The translations under genes were made by a program, and so were the position numbers. From NCBI RefSeq assembly GCF_026683955.1, contig NZ_CP113343.1, positions 2,418,001-2,482,000 of the forward strand: DNA of 64,000 nucleotides, read 5' to 3'. Below, one piece after another: positions 1-7,956 of the stretch; position 1 is the stretch's first letter, and every line of letters starts with the position of its first letter. This DNA is from Arthrobacter sp. MMS18-M83 (GTDB lineage Bacteria > Actinomycetota > Actinomycetes > Actinomycetales > Micrococcaceae). Below the pieces are notes generated by a model, which was given only the letters and a program-made list of their open reading frames with translations, ran no database searches and was not told the DNA's origin.

Positions 1-468
1 GGCCACCGAGGTCAGGAAGGACCCGATGTTCAGCGCCGCCGTGTAGACGCCCATCGCGGTTGCCTGGCGTCGAGGCGCAAAATCGCGGCGAATGATGAGC
101 GGCACCGCGATGTTGCCGATAGTGATGGCAAGGCCGATGAGGACGGTACCCACTATCACCGGAACTCCGCCGCCGCTGGAGCGGATCACGACGCCGGCCA
201 GCACGCCCATGAGCGTGAGCATCACCGCGAATTCGGCACCGAATCTGCGCCCGGCCAGCGCAGCCAGCGGCGCTGCGAGCGAGAAGCAGAGGACGGGAAT
301 GCCGGTCAGCAGCCCGAGTTCCACGGGCGAGAATCCAAGGTCCCGTTTCAGGGAATCCACCACCGGCGCCACCGCGACGAAAGGTCCGCGCATGTTGAGG
401 GCTATGAGGCCGATACATGCCAGGATCAGCCAGCCTCGCGGCACCTTGGCGAGGAACTGGCCGGTCAC
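1..468 (-). CDS. MFS transporter, CynX/NimT-like (3' end beyond window)
   Basis: Reading the minus strand from a GTG at 468 gives an open frame to the window edge (156 codons). The protein begins VTGQFLAKVPRGWLIL and shows alternating hydrophobic segments with a loop carrying APRRQATAMGVYTAAL, typical of major facilitator permeases. NMRGPFVAVAPVV in the first helix resembles the cyanate/nitroimidazole (CynX/NimT) subgroup. A TAG lies in frame upstream and there is no other start codon between, so GTG 468 is the likely start; no strong Shine-Dalgarno is seen. It lies 83 bp behind the ROK regulator on the same strand and may be cotranscribed with it. Substrate unknown; the C-terminal half is missing because of the window edge. 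Confidence 0.75.
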   Translation of the reverse strand, partial: MTGQFLAKVPRGWLILACIGLIALNMRGPFVAVAPVVDSLKRDLGFSPVELGLLTGIPVLCFSLAAPLAALAGRRFGAEFAVMLTLMGVLAGVVIRSSGGGVPVIVGTVLIGLAITIGNIAVPLIIRRDFAPRRQATAMGVYTAALNIGSFLTSVA

Positions 469-551
469 GGGGTGCGCTGGAGGGTAGGGAAGGTAGGCAT
501 CACCTTCATTGCTATCACGACCCGCCGTTGCTGAACCCTACGTGACGCACC

Positions 552-1772
552 TCAGCCCGTTGCTTGGAGCGTGGCTTCAATTACTGCCGGAGACAGGACG
601 TGCTGGGTGACCATCTGGCTCGCGCCGAGGATCGCGGCCTGGTCCCCTGCCATCGAAATGCCGATGCGCAGATGCGAAGTAGCCAGCGGGAGGGAGCGCC
701 GGTAGACCACTTCACGGATGCCTGCAACGAGGTGCTCGCCAGCCTCCCCAACGCTGCCGCCGATCACGATCATCGAGGGGTTGAGCAGATTCACCACGGT
801 TGCCAGGACATCGCCGACGTCACGTCCGGCCTGCCGGAGAGCTTGAATGGCCTGGAGGTTTCCCTCAGCCACGAGCCGCAGCACGTCGCCGCCGTTGGTG
901 GCCTCCAGTCCTTGGGCCTTCAGTTGGCGGGCGACGGCGGGGCCAGAGGCGAGTGCTTCAAGGCAGCCGTAGTTCCCGCAACGGCAGAGGACGTCGTCGC
1001 CACGGGGAACCCTCACGTGACCGAGGTCCCCGGCAGTTCCGTTGGCGCCGCGCTGCAACTCGCCGCTGCTGATGATGCCCGCGCCGATGCCCGTGGCGAT
1101 TTTGACGAAGAGCAAGTTGTCGTGGTCCGGCCAATACGCTGTGCGTTCGCCGAGGGCCATGATGTTGACGTCGTTGTCCACCAGGACCGGAACCGGCAGG
1201 GAGCGCTGCATGTAACGGACCACGTCGAATCCGTCCCAGCCGGGCATGATAGGCGGCTTGACCGGCCGACCGGTGTCGTGTTCCACGGGGCCAGGCAGTC
1301 CGATGCCGATCCCGGCCAGGTCCTCGAGGTTGCGGCCCGCTTCGGCGAGGAGCTCCCGCCCTTCGGCCACAATCTTGCCGAGAACCACATCGGGACCGTC
1401 GGCGACTTCCTGCGCCAACCGGCGTTCGGCCAGGACTTTTCCGCCAAGATCGGTGACCGCGACGATCACGTGCGTAGCTCCGACGTCGACCGCCAGGACA
1501 ACGCGGGCAGCAGGGTTGAAGGCAAAGCGCGACGGCGGCCTGCCGCCACTGGAACTCGCCTCACCGGCAGGGCCCACGAGTCCGGAGTTCATGAGGGCGT
1601 CGATGCGCGAGGCGACGGTGGAACGGGCCAACCCGGTGGTGATGGCGAGTTCGGCCCGGGTCCGCGCCTGGCCGTCGCGAAGAAGCTGAAACAGATCTCC
1701 TGCACGCGAGAGGCTTCCGGCATCCTGCACGGAGCCGTCCTTTCCGGGCGCTTTTTCGGGTGCTGAGGTCAT
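552..1772 (-). CDS. ROK family transcriptional regulator
   Basis: A 406-aa protein with an N-terminal winged helix-turn-helix (about residues 25-80, including ARTRAELAITTGLARSTVASR) followed by a ROK sugar-kinase-like domain. The glycine-rich nucleotide-site motif VLAVDVGATH, the LVDNDVN segment and the zinc-binding CRCGNYGCLEALASG motif are all visible. ROK regulators of this build usually repress sugar uptake or catabolic operons and release DNA on binding a sugar. It is divergent from the oxidoreductase/ABC cluster that starts at 1949, with a 176-bp shared intergenic region, so it is the probable regulator of that cluster. No clear ribosome site precedes ATG 1772; a TGCTAT box about 12 nt upstream would suit a leaderless transcript. 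Confidence 0.9.
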   Translation of the reverse strand: MTSAPEKAPGKDGSVQDAGSLSRAGDLFQLLRDGQARTRAELAITTGLARSTVASRIDALMNSGLVGPAGEASSSGGRPPSRFAFNPAARVVLAVDVGATHVIVAVTDLGGKVLAERRLAQEVADGPDVVLGKIVAEGRELLAEAGRNLEDLAGIGIGLPGPVEHDTGRPVKPPIMPGWDGFDVVRYMQRSLPVPVLVDNDVNIMALGERTAYWPDHDNLLFVKIATGIGAGIISSGELQRGANGTAGDLGHVRVPRGDDVLCRCGNYGCLEALASGPAVARQLKAQGLEATNGGDVLRLVAEGNLQAIQALRQAGRDVGDVLATVVNLLNPSMIVIGGSVGEAGEHLVAGIREVVYRRSLPLATSHLRIGISMAGDQAAILGASQMVTQHVLSPAVIEATLQATG

Positions 1773-1809
1773 GCATCAGTGATAGCACGATTGCTTATGT
1801 GTGTCACGC

Positions 1810-1844
1810 AGCAAAAGTTTGTCGATTGATTTTCAACTTTTGCT
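1810..1844. promoter_or_regulatory. Inverted repeat in divergent ROK/oxidoreductase promoter
   Basis: AGCAAAAGTTT (1810-1820) and CAACTTTTGCT (1834-1844) match as an inverted repeat at 10 of 11 positions, separated by 13 bp. It sits in the AT-richer stretch between the divergent ROK gene and the 1949 gene, where a ROK operator would be expected. The 10-mer TCAACTTTTG recurs at 59712-59721, upstream of the second sugar importer. Assignment as the ROK operator is inference. Confidence 0.45.
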
Positions 1845-1948
1845 TGCTCATCGTCAAAAGTCGTCGTAGGTTGTTTGTGAGAAGGGTCACGTAGCCCACA
1901 AAGCCGCGTTGAAACTCAGAGACTCCGTTTACGAAGAGGTAACTGATC

Positions 1949-3046
1949 TTGTCCAACCACTCACAGGCAACAACCAGAGTTGGCGTCGGCATTCTTGGCG
2001 CCGGCCCCGTCACCCAAGCAATCCACCTGCCTTCCCTTGCCCGGCTCCGGAACATCCTGGAAGTCCGCCACATCATGGACGTCGACGCCGCCGTCGCAGA
2101 ATCGGTCGCAGCCCGCGTCGGCGCCAACCACAGCACCAGCATGGACGCGCTCCTGAATGATCCCGACGTCGACATCGTGGCCATCTGCAGTCCCCACCAG
2201 TTCCACGCGGACCAAGTCATCGCCGCATGCCGCGCCGGAAAGAAAGCGATCCTCTGCGAGAAGCCCTTCGCGATGAGCGGCGAGGAGGCTGCACGGATTT
2301 CAACGGTCAGCGAGGAAACCGGCGTTCCGATCATCGTGGGCGCTATGCACACTTTCGATCCCGGCTGGCTCGCAGCGGAGGCCAACTGGGGCGATCTCCC
2401 CGAAACAGCCCACACCATCCGTTCCTCCATCGTCCTTCCGCCCAATGCCCGCTTCGAAGACTTCGCCACCGAAATCCTCACCCGGCCCGCCGGCGGCGCC
2501 CCCGACTACAGCGATGTGGAAGTCGTCAAGAACGCCCTCCGCGGCGGCATCATGGGACTCGCCATCCACGACCTTCCACTCGTGCGCCGCTTCACCCCGG
2601 ATTTCGAAGACCTCGAAGTCCTGCAGGCTCGGCATGTCCGCCCCTTCGGCTATGTGATTTCCCTGCGTGCCGGAAAACAGGGCGCAGGCAACCGGACTAT
2701 CGAACTGCGTGCAGCCATGAACAAGACCTGGAAGCCGGAATGGACCTTCGAAGCGATCTCGGATGACGCAGCCCTTCGCGTGGACTTCACTCCTTCATAT
2801 GTACAGGCGGGCTCGGCGGTCGCAACCATCACCCGCGGCTCCACAAGCACAACGTACGGGCCGTTCGAGCACAACGGCTATGAGGGCGAGTGGCGCGAAC
2901 TTGCCCAACTGGCCCTCGGAATAAAGCAGCCGCCGTCCGCCGAAAGCCTCATCAACGACCTCACCTTCGCGATCGCCATTGCCGACGCCACGGTGGATCT
3001 CGCCGCGGTTGAGCACGCAAACAGCCATGCAGGAGCCCACTCATGA
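1949..3046 (+). CDS. Gfo/Idh/MocA family oxidoreductase
   Basis: A 365-aa NAD(P)-dependent sugar dehydrogenase-type protein. The Rossmann motif GVGILGAGPVTQAIHLPSL is at residues 11-29, and the CEKPFAMS motif of the family lies near residue 100. The C-terminal half contains a MGLAIHDLPLVRRF stretch matching the usual GxxxDxxxH region (here GLAIHDL). The start is a TTG at 1949, chosen because GAAGAGGT (1934-1941) sits at ribosome-binding distance and no other start fits. It opens the sugar cluster and overlaps the next gene by 4 bp (ATGA), implying translational coupling. The substrate cannot be read from sequence; oxidation or reduction at C3 of a glycoside is plausible from the context. Confidence 0.88.
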   Translation: MSNHSQATTRVGVGILGAGPVTQAIHLPSLARLRNILEVRHIMDVDAAVAESVAARVGANHSTSMDALLNDPDVDIVAICSPHQFHADQVIAACRAGKKAILCEKPFAMSGEEAARISTVSEETGVPIIVGAMHTFDPGWLAAEANWGDLPETAHTIRSSIVLPPNARFEDFATEILTRPAGGAPDYSDVEVVKNALRGGIMGLAIHDLPLVRRFTPDFEDLEVLQARHVRPFGYVISLRAGKQGAGNRTIELRAAMNKTWKPEWTFEAISDDAALRVDFTPSYVQAGSAVATITRGSTSTTYGPFEHNGYEGEWRELAQLALGIKQPPSAESLINDLTFAIAIADATVDLAAVEHANSHAGAHS

Positions 3047-3843
3047 GCAGCCAGTACACGGTCACTGCCACCCCCCAGGCAGAAGAGAGCGGCGCAGTGG
3101 GACTCGCCGTCGCCTCGCTGCCGGCCAGCTTCGGTCCCGTAGCGGCCGGGGACACCGCACGGATTTCCGCCATCGACGGCGCCCCGGGCTGGACCACTGA
3201 GACCATCAAGGCGATCGACGGCGGAGCGCTGGGCATCGTCGTGGTCAATCCGGTCGTGGAAAACACCGCCGCCCTGCGCGACGCCGCTGAAACAACCGGC
3301 GTCGCGGTTGTCCTGGACCAGCGCTGGGCATCCAACCCCGGACTCGCTGGAGCCGAAGACGCAGTCCGCTCAGTAGCCGGCCGGGCCGCCATGCTGGACA
3401 CCGTCGCCACAGCCGCGGCAGGAACCGATCCGGAACGACTCCTCACCGAGCACCTCGCCGCCGTCGTACGCGTCACCGGTCAACTGGACGCGCTTCGCGT
3501 CCTGCACCGGGGCACGCACGGCTACACGGTTTCCGGCCGGCTCCTCAACGGCGCACCGGTTTCGCTCCAGGGCGTGCTGAGCAACTCCCGGCCCGCCGGC
3601 GTCGACCTCCGGCTCTACACCGACGACGGCGGTGTCAGCATTGCGGTCCCCGAACCGCTTGCTGCCTGGCCGGCTGAAGTCCGGGCTACCGGACCCCAAG
3701 GGGAAATCCTCCTGCCCACGCTTTACGAATCCGCCCACCGCACCACCTGGCGCCGGCTCAAGGAACACCTCGACGCCGGCACTTTTCCCTCCGATCTCGC
3801 CGGCTTTGCGCGGCTGACGGAATCCATCGCGCACCTGTCCTGA
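3043..3843 (+). CDS. Degenerate oxidoreductase-like protein, unknown function
   Basis: A 266-aa protein coupled to the preceding dehydrogenase by an ATGA overlap. It has no GxGxxG nucleotide-binding motif and no EKP motif. The segment GIVVVNPVVENTAALRDAA, followed by GVAVVLDQRW, looks like the second half of a Rossmann domain. The last ~120 residues (from LDALRVLHRG through LLPTLYESAHRTTWRRLKEHLDAG) resemble the beta-rich C-terminal domain of Gfo/Idh/MocA enzymes. I infer a non-catalytic or altered paralogue that may pair with the 1949 product. I do not recognise a named family. Confidence 0.6.
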   Translation: MSSQYTVTATPQAEESGAVGLAVASLPASFGPVAAGDTARISAIDGAPGWTTETIKAIDGGALGIVVVNPVVENTAALRDAAETTGVAVVLDQRWASNPGLAGAEDAVRSVAGRAAMLDTVATAAAGTDPERLLTEHLAAVVRVTGQLDALRVLHRGTHGYTVSGRLLNGAPVSLQGVLSNSRPAGVDLRLYTDDGGVSIAVPEPLAAWPAEVRATGPQGEILLPTLYESAHRTTWRRLKEHLDAGTFPSDLAGFARLTESIAHLS

Positions 3844-3969
3844 ACCCGCACTCCACCTCAACTACCGACCCTCAATAGCAGAGCACCAAAAGCAATCATT
3901 CACCTTCTCGACGACGAGCCGGACCGCCCCAAACGCGAACATCACGCAGCGGTCCCGAAAGGAATCATC

Positions 3970-5286
3970 ATGACTGTTCAGTCCGAAGCCAGCCGCAATT
4001 TCTCCCGCAGGGGCTTCCTCGGCCTCACGGCAGCAGCGGCGGCGGTCCCGCTGCTCGCGGCTTGCGGCGGCGGCTCCAGCTCGAGCTCCTCCGGCGGCGC
4101 CATCAAGTTCTGGGACATGCCGTGGGCAACTCCGGCCTACAACGATGCCGCCAAGAAGATCACCGAGGCCTACGCGCCCACGGGAAGCAACGGCAAGGCC
4201 GGCTACCAGATCATCCAGTGGAACAACTTCTACCAGACCTTCTCCTCGGCCATCGCGTCCAAGACCGGTCCCGCGGTGTCCACCGGTGGCGGCTTCCAAG
4301 CGTTCCAGTTCGAGCAGCAAGGCCAGATCGCTTACGCGGACAAGGTTGTGGAGGCGCTCAAGAAGAACGGCCAGTTCGACGACTTCCTGCCGGGCGTGCT
4401 GGAGCCATTCAAGTCGGACAAGGGCTATGTTGCTATTCCTTGGCAGTTGGACATGCGCGTCTTCTGGTACCGGAAGTCCCTCTTCGACCAGGCGGGCGTG
4501 GCTCTGCCGACGGACTGGGCTTCCCTCCTTGAAGCCGGCAAGGCCCTGAAAAAGATTGGCGCCGTCGGCTTCGGCACGGGCGCCGGCGCCGGAAACAACT
4601 TCGGCAACCACTCGATGATCATGATGATGGTCAACAACGGCGGTGGCGTCTTCACCAAGGATGGCCAACTGGACGTCATGAACGACCGCAATGTCGAAGC
4701 GATCGAGTTCCTCCTGGAACTCCACTCGAACGGGATCATCGACCCCGCTGCGGTCAGCTACACCACCGACAACATGTCCGCCCAGTGGAAAGACAAGAAA
4801 ATCGGATTTGGGGTCTTCCAGGCCGGTGCCGCGGAACGAATCGGGGACACGTCGGGTGACTTCGCCGTTGCGAGCCCCATCGCTGGACCGCATGGTGACA
4901 AGGGAACGCTCGTGTTCCCCAACAACATCATGATGTACAAGAACAGTCCCTCACAGGAAAGCTCCGAAGCGTTCCTCGTGTACTACATGGGCCAGCTCAA
5001 GCAGCTGTGGCAGCAGAAGCTCATGGCCGCCCTTCCTGTCTTCAAGTCCATCACCGAGCTCCCCGAGTTTGCGAGCAACGCGAACAACGTCAAGATCGTC
5101 AAAGAATGGCAGCCCATCGCAAAGACTTTCGCCGCACAGGGAAGCACCCTCAACGCGAACCTCGCTGTCCTCGACGGCGGCCAGGCACTCAACCAGTTCA
5201 CCCAGACGATCCTGACCGGCAAGACCGATGCCAAGACCGCGTTGCAGGCCTTCAAGACCGGCCTCGAATCCGTGATCAAAAAGTAA
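3970..5286 (+). CDS. ABC sugar importer, solute-binding lipoprotein
   Basis: A 438-aa CUT1-type extracellular binding protein. The N-terminus SRRGFLGL is a twin-arginine signal, followed by an alanine-rich hydrophobic stretch and the lipobox LLAAC (lipidated Cys near residue 36), so it is predicted to be Tat-exported and membrane-anchored. The mature part has typical family-1 binding-protein features (IKFWDMPW, YVAIPWQLDMRVFWYRKSLF, PTDWASLLEAGKAL). GAAAGGA lies 6-9 nt before ATG 3970. It is followed directly by two permease genes. No ATP-binding subunit is encoded nearby, as usual for actinobacterial importers that share an MsiK-type ATPase. Ligand unknown. Confidence 0.9.
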   Translation: MTVQSEASRNFSRRGFLGLTAAAAAVPLLAACGGGSSSSSSGGAIKFWDMPWATPAYNDAAKKITEAYAPTGSNGKAGYQIIQWNNFYQTFSSAIASKTGPAVSTGGGFQAFQFEQQGQIAYADKVVEALKKNGQFDDFLPGVLEPFKSDKGYVAIPWQLDMRVFWYRKSLFDQAGVALPTDWASLLEAGKALKKIGAVGFGTGAGAGNNFGNHSMIMMMVNNGGGVFTKDGQLDVMNDRNVEAIEFLLELHSNGIIDPAAVSYTTDNMSAQWKDKKIGFGVFQAGAAERIGDTSGDFAVASPIAGPHGDKGTLVFPNNIMMYKNSPSQESSEAFLVYYMGQLKQLWQQKLMAALPVFKSITELPEFASNANNVKIVKEWQPIAKTFAAQGSTLNANLAVLDGGQALNQFTQTILTGKTDAKTALQAFKTGLESVIKK

Positions 5287-5296
5287 AGCAGTCATC

Positions 5297-6259
5297 ATGT
5301 CAACCACCACAGCACAGTCCGGCCTCGCCCGGGCCCGCCGGGGACTTGCCCCCGGCGGGCCCGGGGGCGGGTCCTTGAATCGCAAGGGCAAGCTGTCAGG
5401 CCAGACCCGCCGGACGTTTTTCTGGCTCCTGCTGCCCTCGATCATCCTGCTCGTCCTGATCCACGGCTACCCGCTGATCTACGCCGGCGTCCAAGCAACC
5501 CACGACGGCTCCCTGATCGACACAGGCAACTTCGTCGGCGTCGAGAACTTCGGCCATGTCCTGTCCTCCCCGGCGTTCTGGAAGGCCGCCCAGTTCACCC
5601 TGTGGTTCACGATCGTCGGCGTCTTCGGTTCCTGGCTGGTCGGCCTTGGCCTGGCCCTGCTGCTGCGCACCAAAATCCCGGCAGGCGGCACCTTCAAGAT
5701 TCTGCTCCTCCTGCCCTGGGTGGTGCCGATCGTGGTCTCCTCCACCGCGTGGAACTGGCTCGTGGCCACCCCGGACAGCCTCATTCCGTCGCTCTTCCGC
5801 GGCCTTGGCCTGGGCACGCCCCTTTTCCTGGCGGACCCCAACCTGGCCGCGGTCATGGTCATGGCGTTCAAGGTCTGGGTCAGCTTCCCCTTCATGATGA
5901 TGATGATCTCGGCCGCCCTGGCCTCCGTGGACACCACCGTCTATGAAGCCGCCAGCATGGACGGCGCCAGCAAGTGGCAGCAGTTCAGCCAGATCACGCT
6001 GCCGCTGATCGCCCGATCCACCTACATCAGCTGGATTCTGATGACAATCTTCTGCGTCAACGACTTCCCCACCATTTACCTCCTCACCGGCGGCGGCCCC
6101 GTCGACGCCACCACCTCCCTCGTGGTCCTCGCCTACCGCACGGTCTTCCAGGACTTCCAGACCGGACCCGGCGTCGCCATCGCCTTCCTCATGACCCTCA
6201 CCCTCGTCGTCGTGTCGGTCTTCCTGTACCGCCAGATCCGAAAGTCGAGCGTCGAATAA
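5297..6259 (+). CDS. ABC sugar importer permease (MalF type)
   Basis: A 320-aa integral membrane protein with six predicted helices and the EAA loop EAASMDGASKWQQFSQITLP that contacts the ATPase. It partners the downstream permease (stop and start share one base, TAATG) and the upstream binding protein. The first ~35 codons encode a glycine/proline-rich extension that coincides with a perfect GC-only hairpin (5328-5365). The start is therefore uncertain: ATG 5297 has only a weak ribosome site, and a TTG near 5374 (LNRKGKLSGQTRR) is possible. Confidence 0.88.
   Translation: MSTTTAQSGLARARRGLAPGGPGGGSLNRKGKLSGQTRRTFFWLLLPSIILLVLIHGYPLIYAGVQATHDGSLIDTGNFVGVENFGHVLSSPAFWKAAQFTLWFTIVGVFGSWLVGLGLALLLRTKIPAGGTFKILLLLPWVVPIVVSSTAWNWLVATPDSLIPSLFRGLGLGTPLFLADPNLAAVMVMAFKVWVSFPFMMMMISAALASVDTTVYEAASMDGASKWQQFSQITLPLIARSTYISWILMTIFCVNDFPTIYLLTGGGPVDATTSLVVLAYRTVFQDFQTGPGVAIAFLMTLTLVVVSVFLYRQIRKSSVE
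5328..5365. other. Perfect 16-bp GC-only hairpin at binding-protein/permease junction
   Basis: CCCGGGCCCGCCGGGG (5328-5343) is followed by a 6-nt loop and its exact complement (5350-5365). All 16 pairs are G-C. It lies 42 nt past the binding-protein stop, inside the annotated start of the first permease. Intercistronic hairpins at this place in sugar ABC operons (as between malE and malF) protect the upstream message and lower permease expression; that role here is inference. Confidence 0.7.
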
Positions 6260-7152
6260 TGAGCGCAGTACTCCACGCACACCCCGCATCCGGGCCCACC
6301 CTCGGAGTCGCAGGTCCGGAAAAAACCCGCCGGGTCCTCTCCGAGGCAGGCCTGCGCGGACGCTGGTGGCGGTTCGTCCTGATCCTGGCTATCACAGCCA
6401 TCGTCCTCGTCCCCATCATGGTCACTGTGGTCCTGGCCCTGACTCCGGGCCCCAACAGCACCGCCACGGGGCTGACCCTGGAGAACCTCAGCAACGTCTT
6501 CTCCAAGACCCTGGCTGCCACCTGGCTCAAGAACAGCCTCATCACCACCATCAGCACGGTGATTGTCTCCGTGGCCGTGGCCGCGCCGGCAGGATATGTC
6601 CTCTCCCGCGGCCGCAGCAAGGCCGTCTCCGGCTACTCGCTGCTGCTGTTCGTCATGCAGTCCCTGCCCATCATCACCTCCGTGGTGCCGCTGTTCATCC
6701 TGTTCGCGGGCCTGGGACTCGTGGACAACCTCCTTGGCCTGATCATCATCTACGTCGGCTCGACAATGACCGTGGCCACGTGGATGATGGCGGCATACTT
6801 CGATTCCATCCCCGTCAGCCTCGAGGAGGCCTCGTGGATCGACGGCTGTTCGGTCTTCGGATCGTTCACCAAGGTGGTTCTGCGGAATTCCCTGCCCGGC
6901 ATCCTCTCGACGGCCATCTTCGCCTTCCTCCTGGCCTGGAACGACTACCTCGTCGCTATCGTGTTCCTGCGCTCCAACGAGATCTTCACCCTCCCCATGG
7001 GTGTGCAGTCCTTCTTCCAGCAAAACGCCACGGATTGGTCCGGGGTCATGGCCCTCGCGGTCGTCATGATGCTCCCGCCGATCGTCGTTTTCGCCACCCT
7101 GAACAAGTACTTCAGTGTCGGCGGCATTGGCGGATCCCTCGCCGGCCGCTAA
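6259..7152 (+). CDS. ABC sugar importer permease (MalG type)
   Basis: A 297-aa inner-membrane permease starting MSAVLHAHPASG at ATG 6259, which overlaps the preceding stop by one base. Six hydrophobic helices are apparent, and the EAA loop reads EEASWIDGCSVFGSFTKVVLP-like (LEEASWIDGCSVFGSF near residue 190). The C-terminus NKYFSVGGIGGSLAGR is typical of CUT1 MalG-type subunits. It completes the transport unit with the 3970 and 5297 products; the ATPase must be encoded elsewhere. Confidence 0.9.
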   Translation: MSAVLHAHPASGPTLGVAGPEKTRRVLSEAGLRGRWWRFVLILAITAIVLVPIMVTVVLALTPGPNSTATGLTLENLSNVFSKTLAATWLKNSLITTISTVIVSVAVAAPAGYVLSRGRSKAVSGYSLLLFVMQSLPIITSVVPLFILFAGLGLVDNLLGLIIIYVGSTMTVATWMMAAYFDSIPVSLEEASWIDGCSVFGSFTKVVLRNSLPGILSTAIFAFLLAWNDYLVAIVFLRSNEIFTLPMGVQSFFQQNATDWSGVMALAVVMMLPPIVVFATLNKYFSVGGIGGSLAGR

Positions 7153-7203
7153 CGGCCGTTATACAACTCGCATCGAACGCAACTGACAACGCAAAGGAAA
7201 ACC

Positions 7204-7956
7204 ATGTCTTACTCCATCCAGCTGTACACCCTGCGCAATGCCATGCAGGAAGACCTGCCCGGCACCATCAAGAAGGTTGCCGAGATCGGTTACACGCAGG
7301 TTGAACCCTACAATTTCGTGGCCACGGCGAAGGAGCTCGGCGCTGCATTGAAGGAGAACGGGCTGACGGCCCCGTCCGGCCACGCGCCGCTGCTGAGCCA
7401 GGACCAGGACGAAATCTTCGCAGCCGCCAAGGAACTCGGCATTAGTACGGTCATCGACCCGTACCTGCCTGCCGAACACTGGCAGAACGCCGAAGACATC
7501 CAGGCCACCGCGGCCAAACTCAACGCGGCGGCGAAGAAGAGCGCCGAATACGGCATCCGCGTCGGCTACCACAACCACGCTTGGGAACTCGAGTCCACGA
7601 TCGAGGGCCAGACCGCCCTGGAATACTTCGCGGGCCTCCTTGACCCGGAGCTGATCCTGGAAGTCGACACCTACTGGGCATCCGTCGGTGGCCAGAACCC
7701 CGTGGAACTGCTCGCCCGCCTCGGTGACCGCGTGAAGTTCATCCACATCAAGGACGGCCCCGGCACCACGGACACCAAAGCCCAGCTGCCGGCAGGCCAG
7801 GGCACCATCCCGGTGCTCGACGTCATCGCTGCCGCCAAGTCCCTGGAAGTGGGCGTCGTGGAATTCGACGACTACGCCGGAGACATCTTCGAAGGCATCG
7901 CCGAAAGCCTCGCATTCCTTCAGAACTCCGCTGCAACCGCCGGAGCCGAAGCATGA
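7204..7956 (+). CDS. Sugar phosphate isomerase/epimerase (AP-endonuclease-2 fold)
   Basis: A 250-aa TIM-barrel protein beginning SYSIQLYTLRNAMQEDLPG. Likely metal-site segments are visible: YHNHAWELE, LEVDTYW, FIHIKDGP and VEFDDY, which supply the Glu/His/Asp ligands used by this superfamily. AAAGGA precedes ATG 7204. In levoglucosan-type pathways, proteins of this fold (LgdB) catalyse beta-elimination or hydration of 3-keto sugars; that is a family-level comparison, not an assignment. It overlaps the next oxidoreductase gene by 4 bp. Confidence 0.85.
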   Translation: MSYSIQLYTLRNAMQEDLPGTIKKVAEIGYTQVEPYNFVATAKELGAALKENGLTAPSGHAPLLSQDQDEIFAAAKELGISTVIDPYLPAEHWQNAEDIQATAAKLNAAAKKSAEYGIRVGYHNHAWELESTIEGQTALEYFAGLLDPELILEVDTYWASVGGQNPVELLARLGDRVKFIHIKDGPGTTDTKAQLPAGQGTIPVLDVIAAAKSLEVGVVEFDDYAGDIFEGIAESLAFLQNSAATAGAEA

